From an uncultured Eubacteriales bacterium (GTDB lineage Bacteria; Bacillota; Clostridia; Oscillospirales; Acutalibacteraceae), in assembly GCA_948527295.1 (NCBI GenBank), contig CAOSWK010000003.1, forward strand, positions 1 through 64,000: a stretch of 64,000 nt of DNA, given 5' to 3'. The notes under the pieces were generated by a model that saw nothing but the letters and a program-made list of their open reading frames with translations, was not told the origin of the DNA and did not search any database. Numbering within the stretch: the stretch's first letter is position 1; every line of letters starts with the position of its first letter. Below, piece after piece: positions 53,127 through 62,224 of this stretch. The position numbers were made by a program, and so were the translations under genes.

Positions 53127-54080
53127 CTATTCGTCTGACTCTCTCAAATTAAAGCCCAAAGATTCAATCTTGTGAATAACTTCCTCCAAAGACTTCCGGC
53201 CCAAATTCCGAACCTTCATCAAATCTTCCTCAGTCAATTTAACAAGATCCTCAACAGTAAGCACTCCAGCGCGCTTCAAGCAGTTAAACGACCGAACCGA
53301 TAAATCCAGTTCATCCAAAGACATTTCCAAAATGCGCTCCTTGCTATGATCGCCCTTCTCAACCAAAATGCCGACATTCTGCGTTTGATCAGATAAATCT
53401 GCAAACAAATTCAAATGTTCCATAAGCACCCTAGCCGACAAAGAAGCCGCCTCCTGCGCATTAATAACGCCATTAGTCCAAATCTCTAAAGACAACTTGT
53501 CATAGTCCGTAATCTGCCCAACGCGCGTGTTCTCAACCGCATAATTAACCTTCAAAACCGGCGTATATATCGAATCAATAGGTATAACGCCCAAAACATT
53601 CGTAGCCATGCACTGTTTGTTGCGCTCCGCAGAAACATATCCTCTGCCGCGGTCCAAAGTTATCTCCATATAAAGCTTAGCACTGCTGTTCAAAGTCGCA
53701 ATATGCAAATCCGGGTTTATTATCTCAACCTCGCTGTCATACTTAATGTCCGCAGCAGTCACCATGCAAGGCCCCGTAGCATCAATAACAACCGTCTTCG
53801 GCCCCTCGCAGTGCAAATTCGCAATCAAGCACTTTAAATTAAGTACAAGCTCCGTTACGTCTTCCTTAACGCCCGGCACAGTAGAGAACTCATGCACCAC
53901 ACCGTCAATCTTAACGCTAGTAGCCGCAACTCCCGGCAAAGAAGATAAAAGCACGCGCCTTAAGCTGTTTCCCAAAGTATTGCCAAATCCTCGCTCAAGT
54001 GGCTCCACAACAAACTTCCCATACCGCTTGTCTTCAGATATCTCGGCTACCTCTATTCTCGGTTTCTCTATTTCAATCAA
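53127..54080 (-). CDS. rpoA: RNA polymerase alpha subunit
   Basis: The 317-residue protein has an N-terminal assembly domain (VVEPLERGFGNTLGNSLRRVLLSSLPG) and a C-terminal DNA-contact domain (ELDLSVRSFNCLKRAGVLTV, VRNLGRKSLEEV). It lies between rpsD and rplQ. Confidence 0.97.
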   Translation of the reverse strand: MIEIEKPRIEVAEISEDKRYGKFVVEPLERGFGNTLGNSLRRVLLSSLPGVAATSVKIDGVVHEFSTVPGVKEDVTELVLNLKCLIANLHCEGPKTVVIDATGPCMVTAADIKYDSEVEIINPDLHIATLNSSAKLYMEITLDRGRGYVSAERNKQCMATNVLGVIPIDSIYTPVLKVNYAVENTRVGQITDYDKLSLEIWTNGVINAQEAASLSARVLMEHLNLFADLSDQTQNVGILVEKGDHSKERILEMSLDELDLSVRSFNCLKRAGVLTVEDLVKLTEEDLMKVRNLGRKSLEEVIHKIESLGFNLRESDE

Positions 54081-54174
54081 TTATGACCCTCCTTGAATTA
54101 TAAGCAAGTCCCAAAAACCTCGCAAACCTGCCATCTATTGTAACTCTATAATCATTAAATATATCAAAATCGCA

Positions 54175-54801
54175 TTATTTAGAGTACAACTCAACTATGA
54201 GAGTCTCTTCAACCGCCAAATCGATGTCCTCACGTTTAGGCATCTCCAAAATCTTGCCCTCCAAAGTCTCTCGATTAACCTCAAGCCACTTAGGCACAGG
54301 CCTAGAGCCATTCACAGCAATAACCTGCTTAATCTTCTCGCTATTGCGGCTCTTTTCGTTAACAGAAATAACATCGCCAGGCTTAACCAAGTAAGACGGA
54401 ATATTCACCTTTCTGCCATTAACAGAAAAATGATTATGCACAACCAACTGCCGAGCCTCCGGCCGAGAAGTGGCAAATCCAAGCCGATAAACAACATTGT
54501 CAAGCCGAGTCTCAATTATAGATAATAGCTGCTCACCCGTCTTGCCCTCTCGTTTCTCCGCCAATTCATAATAATGTCTAAACTGGCTTTCCAAAATCCC
54601 ATAAAAGCGCCGAGTTGTCTGCTTAGCCCTAAGCTGAAGCCCATATTCCGACAACTTCTTGCGGCCCTGTCCGTGTTCGCCCGGAGCATACGACCTGCGA
54701 CCCACCGAACATTTGTCCGTATAACATCTTTCGCCCTTCAAAAAGAGCTTTTGCCCTTCCCGGCGACAAAGTCTACATACTGCACCTGTATATCTTGCCA
54801 T
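54175..54801 (-). CDS. rpsD: 30S ribosomal protein S4
   Basis: This encodes 208 residues. Cys residues near the N-terminus (CRLCRREGQKL, CYTDKCSVGRR) match the zinc-binding form; the S4 domain has RLDNVVYRLGFATSRPEARQ and NHFSVNGRKVNIPSY. It nucleates 30S assembly. It lies between rpsK and rpoA. Confidence 0.97.
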   Translation of the reverse strand: MARYTGAVCRLCRREGQKLFLKGERCYTDKCSVGRRSYAPGEHGQGRKKLSEYGLQLRAKQTTRRFYGILESQFRHYYELAEKREGKTGEQLLSIIETRLDNVVYRLGFATSRPEARQLVVHNHFSVNGRKVNIPSYLVKPGDVISVNEKSRNSEKIKQVIAVNGSRPVPKWLEVNRETLEGKILEMPKREDIDLAVEETLIVELYSK

Positions 54802-54834
54802 ATTTCGGCTATACCTCCTATTTTTATTTTAAAA

Positions 54835-55242
54835 TTAAACGCGTCTTCTCTTCGGCGGACGGCATCCATTATGCGGAATCGGCGTAACATCCTTTATCAT
54901 GCTAACCGTCAAACCAGCACCCTGCAAAGCCCGAATAGCCGCCTCTCTGCCAGCACCAGGCCCCTTAACATATACCTCAACCGTCTTCATACCGTGCTCC
55001 ATAGCAACCTTAGCAGCAGTCTCTGCCGCCGTCTGTGCCGCAAATGGTGTGGACTTCCTCGAGCCCCTAAAGCCAAGTTCCCCAGAACTAGCCCACGAAA
55101 CCGCATTCCCCTGCACGTCAGTTATAGTCACAATAGTATTATTAAAAGTCGACTGTATATGTGCAGCTCCGCGTTCGATATTCTTTCTCTCGCGTCTTCT
55201 GCGCACCGTCGCACCCTTCTTAGTCGATTTCTGCGCTGCCAT
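54835..55242 (-). CDS. rpsK: 30S ribosomal protein S11
   Basis: The 135-residue platform protein shows GAAHIQSTFNNTIVTITD, GFRGSRKSTPFAAQ and the C-terminal DVTPIPHNGCRPPKRRRV. It follows rpsM by 15 bases. Confidence 0.97.
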   Translation of the reverse strand: MAAQKSTKKGATVRRRRERKNIERGAAHIQSTFNNTIVTITDVQGNAVSWASSGELGFRGSRKSTPFAAQTAAETAAKVAMEHGMKTVEVYVKGPGAGREAAIRALQGAGLTVSMIKDVTPIPHNGCRPPKRRRV

Positions 55243-55257
55243 CAGTCAAATCCCTCC

Positions 55258-55626
55258 TTACTTTTTCTTATTAGCCATAGTTTTTCTTGGCCCTTTTCGC
55301 GTCCGAGCATTAGTCTTAGAGCGTTGCCCACGCACAGGTAACCCCTTACGATGCCTCACTCCTCGATAAGACCCAATCTCAATCAACCGTTTAATGTCAA
55401 AAGCAATATCCCGACGCAAATCGCCTTCCACTCGGCAATGGCCATCGATATATTCTCTCAACTTAGAAACTTCTTCCTCAGTCAAATCTCTAACTCTAGT
55501 ATCCGGGTTAACCCCCGTAGCCTTTATAATCTCGCTAGCAGTCTTTCTGCCAATCCCAAAAATATAAGAAAGACCAATCTCAACACGTTTATCCCTAGGC
55601 AAATCTATTCCCGCTATACGCGCCAT
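55258..55626 (-). CDS. rpsM: 30S ribosomal protein S13
   Basis: This encodes 122 residues with MARIAGIDLPRDKRVEIGL at the start, the helix-two-turn-helix IGRKTASEII, and the basic tail RKGLPVRGQRSKTNARTRK. It contacts 16S rRNA and tRNA in the subunit head. It lies after rpmJ. Confidence 0.97.
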   Translation of the reverse strand: MARIAGIDLPRDKRVEIGLSYIFGIGRKTASEIIKATGVNPDTRVRDLTEEEVSKLREYIDGHCRVEGDLRRDIAFDIKRLIEIGSYRGVRHRKGLPVRGQRSKTNARTRKGPRKTMANKKK

Positions 55627-55661
55627 AATTACAATAACACCTCCATATTTAAAATCTGCAA

Positions 55662-55775
55662 CTAGCCCTGCCGTTGCTTATGTTTTGGGTTCTCACAAAT
55701 TACCATGACCTTCCCCTTGCGCTTAATAATCTTACATTTTTCGCACATTCTCTTAACAGAAGGTTTAACTTTCAT
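55662..55775 (-). CDS. rpmJ: 50S ribosomal protein L36
   Basis: This 37-residue gene is translated directly from the minus strand: it starts MKVKPSVKRMCEKCKIIKR and ends KHKQRQG. The CEKC pair with a later Cys and His forms the zinc ribbon. It stands in its usual place between infA and rpsM, although here the infA spacer is filled with repeats. Confidence 0.95.
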   Translation of the reverse strand: MKVKPSVKRMCEKCKIIKRKGKVMVICENPKHKQRQG

Positions 55776-55820
55776 TTATTTGCCCTCCTTAAAACTTAAA
55801 AACCAGTTAAATCCGATAAA

Positions 55821-56070
55821 CAAATAGCACCAATATCGCTATTTCGCTCGTCAAGTACCGCAGCCCTTTAAACAAATAGCACTAAACATCACTTAGCCCG
55901 CAAAGTACCGCAGCCCTTTAACCAAGTAGCACCAAATATCACTTAGCCCTACAAGTAGCGCGGCCCTTTAGCCAAACAGCACCAAGTATCACTTAGCCCG
56001 CAAAGTACCGCATCCCTTTAGCCAAACAGCACCAAATATCACTTAGCTCTCCAAGTAATGCGGCCTTTAG
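55821..56070. repeat. five-copy 50-bp tandem repeat derived from the infA tail
   Basis: Units at 55821-55870, 55871-55920, 55921-55970, 55971-56020 and 56021-56070 are all exactly 50 bp and align without gaps (for example ...CACTTAGCCCGCAAAGTACC..). The rightmost unit contains the last codons and stop of infA. The others are decayed copies that carry the infA tail and its 3' flank. The first unit is the most diverged. No spacers, so it is not a CRISPR. Confidence 0.92.
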
Positions 56071-56257
56071 TCAAATCATACGGAGACATCTCAACAGTAA
56101 CCTTATCTCCCGGCAAAATCTTAATAAAGTTCATCCTCAACTTGCCCGATATATGTGCCAAAATAACCTTTCCATTAGGCAGCTCCACCCTAAACTGTGC
56201 ATTCGGCAAAGCTTCCACAACGGTGCCCTCAATCTCAATTACATCCTGTTTCGACAA
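56039..56257 (-). CDS. infA: translation initiation factor IF-1
   Basis: This encodes 72 residues from TTG 56257, with GGGAGGT upstream; the frame to 56281 lacks its own site. It begins SKQDVIEIEGTVVEALPNA and has the OB-fold sequence FRVELPNGKVILAHISGKLR. Its 3' end forms part of the 50-bp tandem repeat, but the reading frame and stop appear intact. Confidence 0.95.
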   Translation of the reverse strand: MSKQDVIEIEGTVVEALPNAQFRVELPNGKVILAHISGKLRMNFIKILPGDKVTVEMSPYDLTKGRITWRAK

Positions 56258-56312
56258 ATCAATATACCTCCCAAAGTCCACACCACGGTGAAATTTTCAA
56301 GCTCATCAGCAG

Positions 56313-56555
56313 TCAAGCATCATTAAACCTGCTCAAAGCCTTCCGTATCTCCCGATTAGTCCTAATCTCACAACTTTCCAAAACCGTGTTAGTAGCCGAC
56401 AAATGCTTATATTTCTTTCTCTTAGGTTTCTCCAAAGCTCTCCGCTTTCCGTCGCAGATCATAGCATATTCGCCATCAAACTCCAAAACCACAAAATACC
56501 CGCCTTTGTCGCGCCCCGCACCAGCCTTCACCACACAACCACAAACAATCTCCAT
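56313..56555 (-). CDS. KOW-domain RNA-binding protein (L14e-like)
   Basis: The 80-residue protein starts at ATG 56555 behind AAAGGAGAAT. It has a KOW fold: VVKAGAGRDKGGYFVVLEFD, followed by a basic KRRALEKPKRKKYKHL stretch. It occurs in many Firmicutes between map and infA and is thought to bind rRNA or ribosomes. The exact role is unknown. Confidence 0.85.
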   Translation of the reverse strand: MEIVCGCVVKAGAGRDKGGYFVVLEFDGEYAMICDGKRRALEKPKRKKYKHLSATNTVLESCEIRTNREIRKALSRFNDA

Positions 56556-56565
56556 AAATTCTCCT

Positions 56566-57330
56566 TTAATCAATCGCACCATCACACTGCGTCAATATAA
56601 TAGGCCCATCTGAAGTTATCGCGATCGTGTGCTCAAAATGTGCCGAAAGTTTGCCATCTGCCGTAACAGTTGTCCATTCATCGTCCAAAACCTTTACTTC
56701 ATGCGTACCCATATTAACCATCGGCTCAATAGCAATAGTCATTCCGGGCAATAACCGCACACCTCTGCCCGCCGTACCATAATTAGGTACACTAGGGTCC
56801 TCATGTAGCTTCGCACCTACTCCGTGCCCGACAAAATCTCGTACCACCGAGTAACTGCGTGCCTCAACATACCGTTGCACCGCGCTTGCAATGTCTCCAA
56901 TCCGCCCACCAGCCAAAGCCGCTTTAATCCCCTCATACAAACTCTCTCTAGTAGCATCAACCAGAGCCCTTGCCTCCTGGCTAATATCCCCGCATGCAAA
57001 CGTCGCAGCATTGTCTCCATGAAATCCTTCAAAAAAAGCTCCAACATCCACACTAACAATATCGCCATTCTTTATAATACACGTATCGCTCGGTATGCCG
57101 TGGATGACCACATTATTCACAGAAATGCAAGCACTAGCCGGGAACCCACCATAATTCAAAAACGATGGCAAAGCTCCTTCGCTTTCAATATACTTCCTAA
57201 CAATACCGTCAATCTCCAAAGTAGAGATCCCCGGCTCCACTGCATCTCCAGCAAGCTTTAACGCCATAGAAGCTATCCTTCCCGCGTCTTTCATTTTTGC
57301 AATTTCGCGGTCTGTCTTCAAAACCACCAT
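56566..57330 (-). CDS. map: methionine aminopeptidase, type I
   Basis: The 254-residue enzyme removes the N-terminal Met from new proteins. It opens VLKTDREIAKMKDAG; metal ligands lie in VSVDVGAFFEGFHGDNAATF (two Asp), FVGHGVGAKLHEDP (His) and IAIEPMV (Glu), plus HFEHTIAIT. ATG 57330 is used. It lies 7 bases after adk. Confidence 0.95.
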   Translation of the reverse strand: MVVLKTDREIAKMKDAGRIASMALKLAGDAVEPGISTLEIDGIVRKYIESEGALPSFLNYGGFPASACISVNNVVIHGIPSDTCIIKNGDIVSVDVGAFFEGFHGDNAATFACGDISQEARALVDATRESLYEGIKAALAGGRIGDIASAVQRYVEARSYSVVRDFVGHGVGAKLHEDPSVPNYGTAGRGVRLLPGMTIAIEPMVNMGTHEVKVLDDEWTTVTADGKLSAHFEHTIAITSDGPIILTQCDGAID

Positions 57331-57337
57331 CAATAAC

Positions 57338-57973
57338 CTAAGCCTCCAAAGCAGATAAAACTAGCCCTATAGTCTCATCAATAGACTTGCCGTCCCCGTT
57401 TATCACCGTGAGTTTCCCCTGCTGGCGGTAATATTCCTCCAGAGGTTTCGTCTGTTCATGATAAATCTTCAGCCGATTCCTCACAGTATCGGGGTGGTCA
57501 TCCTCGCGCTGAACGAGGGTGCCGTGGCATTTATCGCAAATGCCGTCCTCACGCGGCCTCTTGTTCTCCAAATGATAACTAGATCCGCATGTCTCGCAAA
57601 CACGGCGTCCCGACATCCTGTCAATAATAATAGCATCGCTCACATCTATCTCAATGACCTTATCTATCCTTACTCCCATTCTGTCAAGAGCCTCGGCCTG
57701 AGGTATAGTCCGCGGAAAGCCGTCCAAAATAAACCCATTCTTGCAATCATCCTCAGCAATACGCCCCTTAATGATCTCTATAACAAATTCATCCGGAACC
57801 AATCCACCGTCCGCCATGTAACCCTTAAGTTGCAACCCAACCTCAGATCCGCTCTTCAGCGCGTCTCGTATAATGTTCCCCGTAGATATAGCAGGAATAA
57901 GTTTTCTGTCAGATATAGCCTCAGCTTGGGTCCCCTTGCCAGAGCCCGGCGCCCCAAAAAGTATAATATTCAC
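57338..57973 (-). CDS. adk: adenylate kinase
   Basis: The product is 211 residues. GTG 57973 has AAGGAGG at a good distance, and the reading then starts NIILFGAPGSGKGTQAE with the P-loop. The lid domain carries two Cys pairs (CETC, CDKC) for zinc, as in Gram-positive enzymes. FPRTIPQAEAL is the AMP-binding signature. It equilibrates ATP, ADP and AMP. It lies 136 bases downstream of secY. Confidence 0.96.
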   Translation of the reverse strand: MNIILFGAPGSGKGTQAEAISDRKLIPAISTGNIIRDALKSGSEVGLQLKGYMADGGLVPDEFVIEIIKGRIAEDDCKNGFILDGFPRTIPQAEALDRMGVRIDKVIEIDVSDAIIIDRMSGRRVCETCGSSYHLENKRPREDGICDKCHGTLVQREDDHPDTVRNRLKIYHEQTKPLEEYYRQQGKLTVINGDGKSIDETIGLVLSALEA

Positions 57974-58109
57974 AACCCAAGCCTCCTTCTTTAACAATCA
58001 ACAAATCTTATTAAAGTCCGTACCCAATCATAAACCTATCCCCTAGCGGTCAATACTTATTATACCACAAATCCAAGTCGCATTCAAGTTCAACCGCGTT
58101 CAATATCAA

Positions 58110-59444
58110 CTAATCCAAAAAGCCCTTGTAGTGCCTCATCATCATCTGAGACTCCATCTGCTTAACCGTTTCCAAAGTAACTCCTACCAATATTATAATA
58201 GAAGTTCCTCCAAGAAATGTCGTATTGTGCATTCCAGTGAGGTCACTAAAAATGAACGGTAAAACAGCAATTAATCCTAAAAATATCGAACCAAGCAAAG
58301 TGATCTTCGAAAGCACCTTCTGAATAAATTCAGCCGTAGGTTTGCCCGGCCTCAACCCCGGAATCGTCGCATTGCTCTGCCGCAAATTGTTTGCCATCTC
58401 CACCGGATTGTACTGTATAGACAAATAAAAATACGCAAAAGCAATAATCAGCACAAAATATATGGTAGGATAAGGCCAATCTGCCGGCGAAAGGCAAGCA
58501 TTAACCGAGTTCAGCCACTCAGGCGTATTTGATCCCAAAATTATCTTAAAAGTGCTAGGCAAAGACAGTATAGAGCTAGCAAAAATTATAGGCATAACGC
58601 CAGATCCGCTCACCTTAACCGGAATATGAGTACTCTGGCCGCCATATAGCTTCCTGCCAACCACTCGTTTTGCGTATTGTATCGGGATCCGCCGCTCAGC
58701 ATCGTTCATAAACACGATAAACCACATAACAGCCAAAAATACAATCACAAAAACCGGCACATAAATATAATATATCCAAGCAATGGCCGGAAGTTTAATA
58801 GCCATGTCAATATACTGCCACAAAGTTGCTACCAATGCTGGCATCCTGGAAACGATTCCAGCAAACAATAATATGGAAATTCCGTTCCCCACGCCTTTTT
58901 GATTTATCTGCTCACCCAGCCACATAATAAGTGCCGTTCCAGCAGTAAACGTCATTATTATAACACTAGCCGCAAAAATCCCTTCCCAGCCATCGTTATA
59001 CATAATAATGCGCTCGCCGCTAGGTGCCACGTTATTCTTCAGCCAAAAGTAAAACATTGTTCCCTGTAACAAGCCCAAAATTACCGTCAAATACCTAGTT
59101 ATTGCATTCATCTTTTTTTGGCCTTCTTCGCCCTCTTTTGTCAGCCGTTCAAGCGCCGGAATAGCCACCGTCATCAGCTGCATTATAATAGAAGAGTTAA
59201 TATAAGGCGTAATAGACATAGCAAACAAAGTAGCCCGAGAAAACGCATCACCAGAAATAGTGTTAAAATACGTAAACAAAGAGCCATCTTCCAAGTTACC
59301 CATCAAGCTCTGCAAAGCACCGATATTCATAAAAGGTACAGGAATAATAGAACCAAACCTAAACAAAATTACAACAAATAAAGTAAACAACATTTTCTTT
59401 TTTAAGTCTTGATTTTTCCAGGCATTAAGCATTGTTTTAAACAA
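58110..59444 (-). CDS. secY: protein translocase subunit SecY
   Basis: The 444-residue membrane channel has about ten helices. Signatures are RFGSIIPVP, GVGNGISILLFAGIVSR, and the NPVEMANNLRQSNATIPGLRPGKPT loop. It begins 1 base after rplO ends, so they are probably coupled. Confidence 0.97.
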   Translation of the reverse strand: MFKTMLNAWKNQDLKKKMLFTLFVVILFRFGSIIPVPFMNIGALQSLMGNLEDGSLFTYFNTISGDAFSRATLFAMSITPYINSSIIMQLMTVAIPALERLTKEGEEGQKKMNAITRYLTVILGLLQGTMFYFWLKNNVAPSGERIIMYNDGWEGIFAASVIIMTFTAGTALIMWLGEQINQKGVGNGISILLFAGIVSRMPALVATLWQYIDMAIKLPAIAWIYYIYVPVFVIVFLAVMWFIVFMNDAERRIPIQYAKRVVGRKLYGGQSTHIPVKVSGSGVMPIIFASSILSLPSTFKIILGSNTPEWLNSVNACLSPADWPYPTIYFVLIIAFAYFYLSIQYNPVEMANNLRQSNATIPGLRPGKPTAEFIQKVLSKITLLGSIFLGLIAVLPFIFSDLTGMHNTTFLGGTSIIILVGVTLETVKQMESQMMMRHYKGFLD

Positions 59445-59445
59445 C

Positions 59446-59886
59446 TCAGATCACCTCAGCCTTTCCGCCAACCTCCTCAATCTTCTGCTTAGCAGTTTCA
59501 GAGAAAGCACTGGCTTTAACATTTAATTTTTTTGTTAACTTCCCGTTCGATAAAACCTTGATCCCATCATATGCATTCTTAATGATCCCCTCGCTAATCA
59601 ATGCCGCAGCATCAACAACAGAACCATCCTCAAAATTATTCAAAGATCCAACATTTATCGCAACGATATTCTTTGCAAAAATGTTATTAAACCCACGCTT
59701 TGGAACACGTCTTTGAAGTGGCATCTGACCTCCTTCAAATCCCGGGCGGATACTCCCGCCAGACCTTGCCTTTTGACCTTTATGACCTTTTCCAGCAGTC
59801 TTTCCATGGCCCGACCCATGGCCTCTACCAATACGTTTAGAGTCCCTACAAGCCCCCTCTGCCGGCGAAAGTTCATGTAATTTCAT
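59446..59886 (-). CDS. rplO: 50S ribosomal protein L15
   Basis: This encodes 146 residues with the glycine-rich N-terminus (RIGRGHGSGHGKTAGKGHKG), RPGFEGGQMPLQRRVPKRGF, and the C-terminal VKASAFSETAKQKIEEVGG. It precedes secY. Confidence 0.97.
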   Translation of the reverse strand: MKLHELSPAEGACRDSKRIGRGHGSGHGKTAGKGHKGQKARSGGSIRPGFEGGQMPLQRRVPKRGFNNIFAKNIVAINVGSLNNFEDGSVVDAAALISEGIIKNAYDGIKVLSNGKLTKKLNVKASAFSETAKQKIEEVGGKAEVI

Positions 59887-59931
59887 TGCTCCACCACCCC
59901 CTTTATATCCTGCTTTAAATATATAATAGCA

Positions 59932-60111
59932 CTAAGCTTTAAAAACCTCAATAAGGTGACTAATTTTTGCGACCTTACCCTTGGTCTGTTCGTTGTCCGG
60001 CTGAATATTCTCATCGCCAATTTTCTTAAGACCAAGCGAATGGGCAGTTGCAATCTGGTCTTTTTTGCTACCTATAAGGCTTTTCGAAAGCCTAACCTTT
60101 ACCTGTTCCAT
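59932..60111 (-). CDS. rpmD: 50S ribosomal protein L30
   Basis: The minus strand encodes 59 residues, translated directly: it starts MEQVKVRLSKSLIGSKKDQ and ends ISHLIEVFKA, with the usual TAHSLGLKKI core. It lies 15 bases after rpsE and 45 before rplO, its normal place. Confidence 0.95.
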   Translation of the reverse strand: MEQVKVRLSKSLIGSKKDQIATAHSLGLKKIGDENIQPDNEQTKGKVAKISHLIEVFKA

Positions 60112-60126
60112 CTTGCGCTCCCCCTA

Positions 60127-60624
60127 TTATAAAATTTCCTTAGCAGTTTTGCCGCGTAACTTCGCCACTTCATCAGCGGTCCGTAAGCTAGTCAGCCCGT
60201 CCATAGTAGCCCTAACAACGTTGCAAGGGTTATTTGAACGCAAAGCCTTAGTCCGAATATCGCGGATCCCCGCAGCTTCAACAACCGCACGAACCGGACC
60301 TCCAGCAATAACTCCCGTTCCGGGTGCAGCAGGCTTCATCAAAACTCGACCAGCACCAAACTTACCAATAATCTCATGTGGAATAGTACTCCCCTTCAAA
60401 GAGATCCTAACCAAATTTTTCTTAGCGTCGTCAATCCCCTTGCGAACAGCATCCGGAACTTCTCCAGACTTCCCGATCCCAAAGCCAACGACTCCAGCAC
60501 CGTCTCCAACAACAACCAAAGCAGCAAATTTAAATATTCGGCCGCCCTTAACCGTCTTAGAAACTCGGTTTATAGCCACTACTCGTTCTTTCAAATCCAT
60601 AGTGCTACCATCAATCCTAGCCAA
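60127..60624 (-). CDS. rpsE: 30S ribosomal protein S5
   Basis: This encodes 165 residues with the double-stranded RNA-binding domain VVAINRVSKTVKGGR-FKFAALVVVGDG and the C-terminal GVIAGGPVRAVVEAAGI and SNNPCNVVRATMDGL. It helps decoding accuracy. Confidence 0.97.
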   Translation of the reverse strand: MARIDGSTMDLKERVVAINRVSKTVKGGRIFKFAALVVVGDGAGVVGFGIGKSGEVPDAVRKGIDDAKKNLVRISLKGSTIPHEIIGKFGAGRVLMKPAAPGTGVIAGGPVRAVVEAAGIRDIRTKALRSNNPCNVVRATMDGLTSLRTADEVAKLRGKTAKEIL

Positions 60625-60642
60625 AAGTAACCCTCCTTATAC

Positions 60643-61002
60643 TTAGAATTTTAAGCCACCCTCGCGAGCGCCCTCTGCCAGTTCCTTAACGCGTCCATGA
60701 AATATATATCCACCGCGGTCAAACACAACCGTAGATATCCCCTTTTCAGCAGCACGCCGCGCAATCAATTGACCAACCTTCTTAGCAGCTTCCTTATTGC
60801 CGCCATAACCCTCAATTTCCTTGTCCAAGCTAGAAGCCGAAGCCAAAGTTACCCCAGCAACATCGTCAATCAATTGAGCATAAATATTACTTGCAGACCG
60901 AAAAACATTTAAACGCGGGCACTCCGAAGTACCAGATATCTTCGAGCGCACTCTCTTGTGGCGTTTAAGCCGTGCGTCATTTCGTCCACTCACATTAACC
61001 AT
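60643..61002 (-). CDS. rplR: 50S ribosomal protein L18
   Basis: The 119-residue 5S rRNA-binding protein shows RLKRHKRVRSKISGTSECPR, FRSASNIYAQLIDD, and FDRGGYIFHGRVKELAEGAR at the end. Confidence 0.97.
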   Translation of the reverse strand: MVNVSGRNDARLKRHKRVRSKISGTSECPRLNVFRSASNIYAQLIDDVAGVTLASASSLDKEIEGYGGNKEAAKKVGQLIARRAAEKGISTVVFDRGGYIFHGRVKELAEGAREGGLKF

Positions 61003-61021
61003 AACTTAACCACCCCTCTAA

Positions 61022-61570
61022 CTATTTCTTAGCGCCCTTACCGGCCTTGCCTTCCTTGCGGCGAATATGCTCATAAACATACTTAATGCCCTTACCCTTA
61101 TAAGGCTCTGGCGGACGTTTACTACGCACCTCAGCGGCAAATTGGCCAACTTTCTGCTTATCAATCCCCAAAATAATAATCTTATTAGGAGCCGGTACCT
61201 CAATCTTAATCTCATCCGTCTCCGAAACAGTAACCTGGTGAGAATACCCCAAGTTCATAACAAGATTTTTGCCTTGTTTTTGAACACGATATCCAACACC
61301 ATTAACCTCAAGCTCTTTCTTAAAGCCATCCGTAACTCCCTCAACCATGTTAGCAATAAGAGTCCTCGTCAACCCATGAAGCGCGCGATTCTCCTTCTCA
61401 TCATTAGGCCGAGTAACAGTAATAACGCCGTCCTCAATATTAACCGTCATGTTAGGATGAACTTCTCTAGTCAAAGTGCCTTTAGGCCCCTTAACAGTTA
61501 TTACACCGTTGTCAAGCTTAACCTCAACACCAGCGGGAATATTTATAGGTTTTCTTCCAATTCGAGACAT
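61022..61570 (-). CDS. rplF: 50S ribosomal protein L6
   Basis: This encodes 182 residues with two L6 folds: MSRIGRKPINIPAGVEV at the start and the C-terminal signature PEPYKGKGIKYVYEHIRRKEGKAG (in part). It sits near the GTPase-associated centre. Confidence 0.97.
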   Translation of the reverse strand: MSRIGRKPINIPAGVEVKLDNGVITVKGPKGTLTREVHPNMTVNIEDGVITVTRPNDEKENRALHGLTRTLIANMVEGVTDGFKKELEVNGVGYRVQKQGKNLVMNLGYSHQVTVSETDEIKIEVPAPNKIIILGIDKQKVGQFAAEVRSKRPPEPYKGKGIKYVYEHIRRKEGKAGKGAKK

Positions 61571-61600
61571 GCTCTACCCTCCTTATTTACCAATTCAAAA

Positions 61601-61999
61601 TCACCAAATAAACGCAAGTACTTCGCCGCCAACATTCTCTTGCCGAGCCCGGCGGTCCGTCATAATACCCTTAGAAGTAGATATAATAGCAATCCCCAAG
61701 CCTTTCATAACTTTGGGCATATCCTCAACATTACTATAAATCCGTAACCCAGGTTTAGAAACTCGCTTCAAGCCCGTAATAACAGACTTTTTATTCTCGT
61801 CATACTTCAAAATAACATTAATAACGCCCTGTTTCCCGTCGTCCATAACAGAATAATTTCTAATATACCCTTCGTCCAGCAAAATTTGTACAATAGCCTT
61901 TTTCATGTTAGATGCAGGAATCTCAACAGAATCATGTCTGCTAGCGCTAGCATTTCGAATCCTAGTCAACAAATCTGCAATTGTATCAGTTATCTGCAT
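61601..61999 (-). CDS. rpsH: 30S ribosomal protein S8
   Basis: The 132-residue protein starts MQITDTIADLLTRIRNAS and ends with the conserved STSKGIMTDRRARQENVGGE. It binds the central domain of 16S rRNA. Confidence 0.97.
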   Translation of the reverse strand: MQITDTIADLLTRIRNASASRHDSVEIPASNMKKAIVQILLDEGYIRNYSVMDDGKQGVINVILKYDENKKSVITGLKRVSKPGLRIYSNVEDMPKVMKGLGIAIISTSKGIMTDRRARQENVGGEVLAFIW

Positions 62000-62026
62000 A
62001 CCGTCTTATCCTCCTTAGCTAAAAAT

Positions 62027-62212
62027 TTACCAGCTGGCCTTCTTTACACCAGGAATCTGACCTCTATAGGCTAACTCTCTAAAACAGATACGGCAAATTC
62101 CGAACTTGCGAAGATATCCATGCGGCCTCCCGCAGATTTTGCATCTGTTATACTCGCGTGTAGAAAACTTTGCTGTTCTCTTTTGCTTTATTTTCATAGA
62201 AGTCTTGGCCAC
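62027..62212 (-). CDS. rpsN: 30S ribosomal protein S14, zinc type
   Basis: This encodes 61 residues with CKICGRPHGYLRKFGICRIC, giving the two CxxC pairs of the short zinc form, and the end FRELAYRGQIPGVKKASW. Confidence 0.96.
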   Translation of the reverse strand: MAKTSMKIKQKRTAKFSTREYNRCKICGRPHGYLRKFGICRICFRELAYRGQIPGVKKASW

Positions 62213-62224
62213 AATAATCCCCCC

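Noticed and set aside
54574..55341. 255-codon open frame on the plus strand
   Set aside because: Antisense to rpsD, rpsK and rpsM; it is a by-product of their codon use.
55821..56070. Possible CRISPR array
   Set aside because: The 50-bp units are contiguous with no unique spacers, and one unit includes infA coding sequence. It is a tandem duplication.
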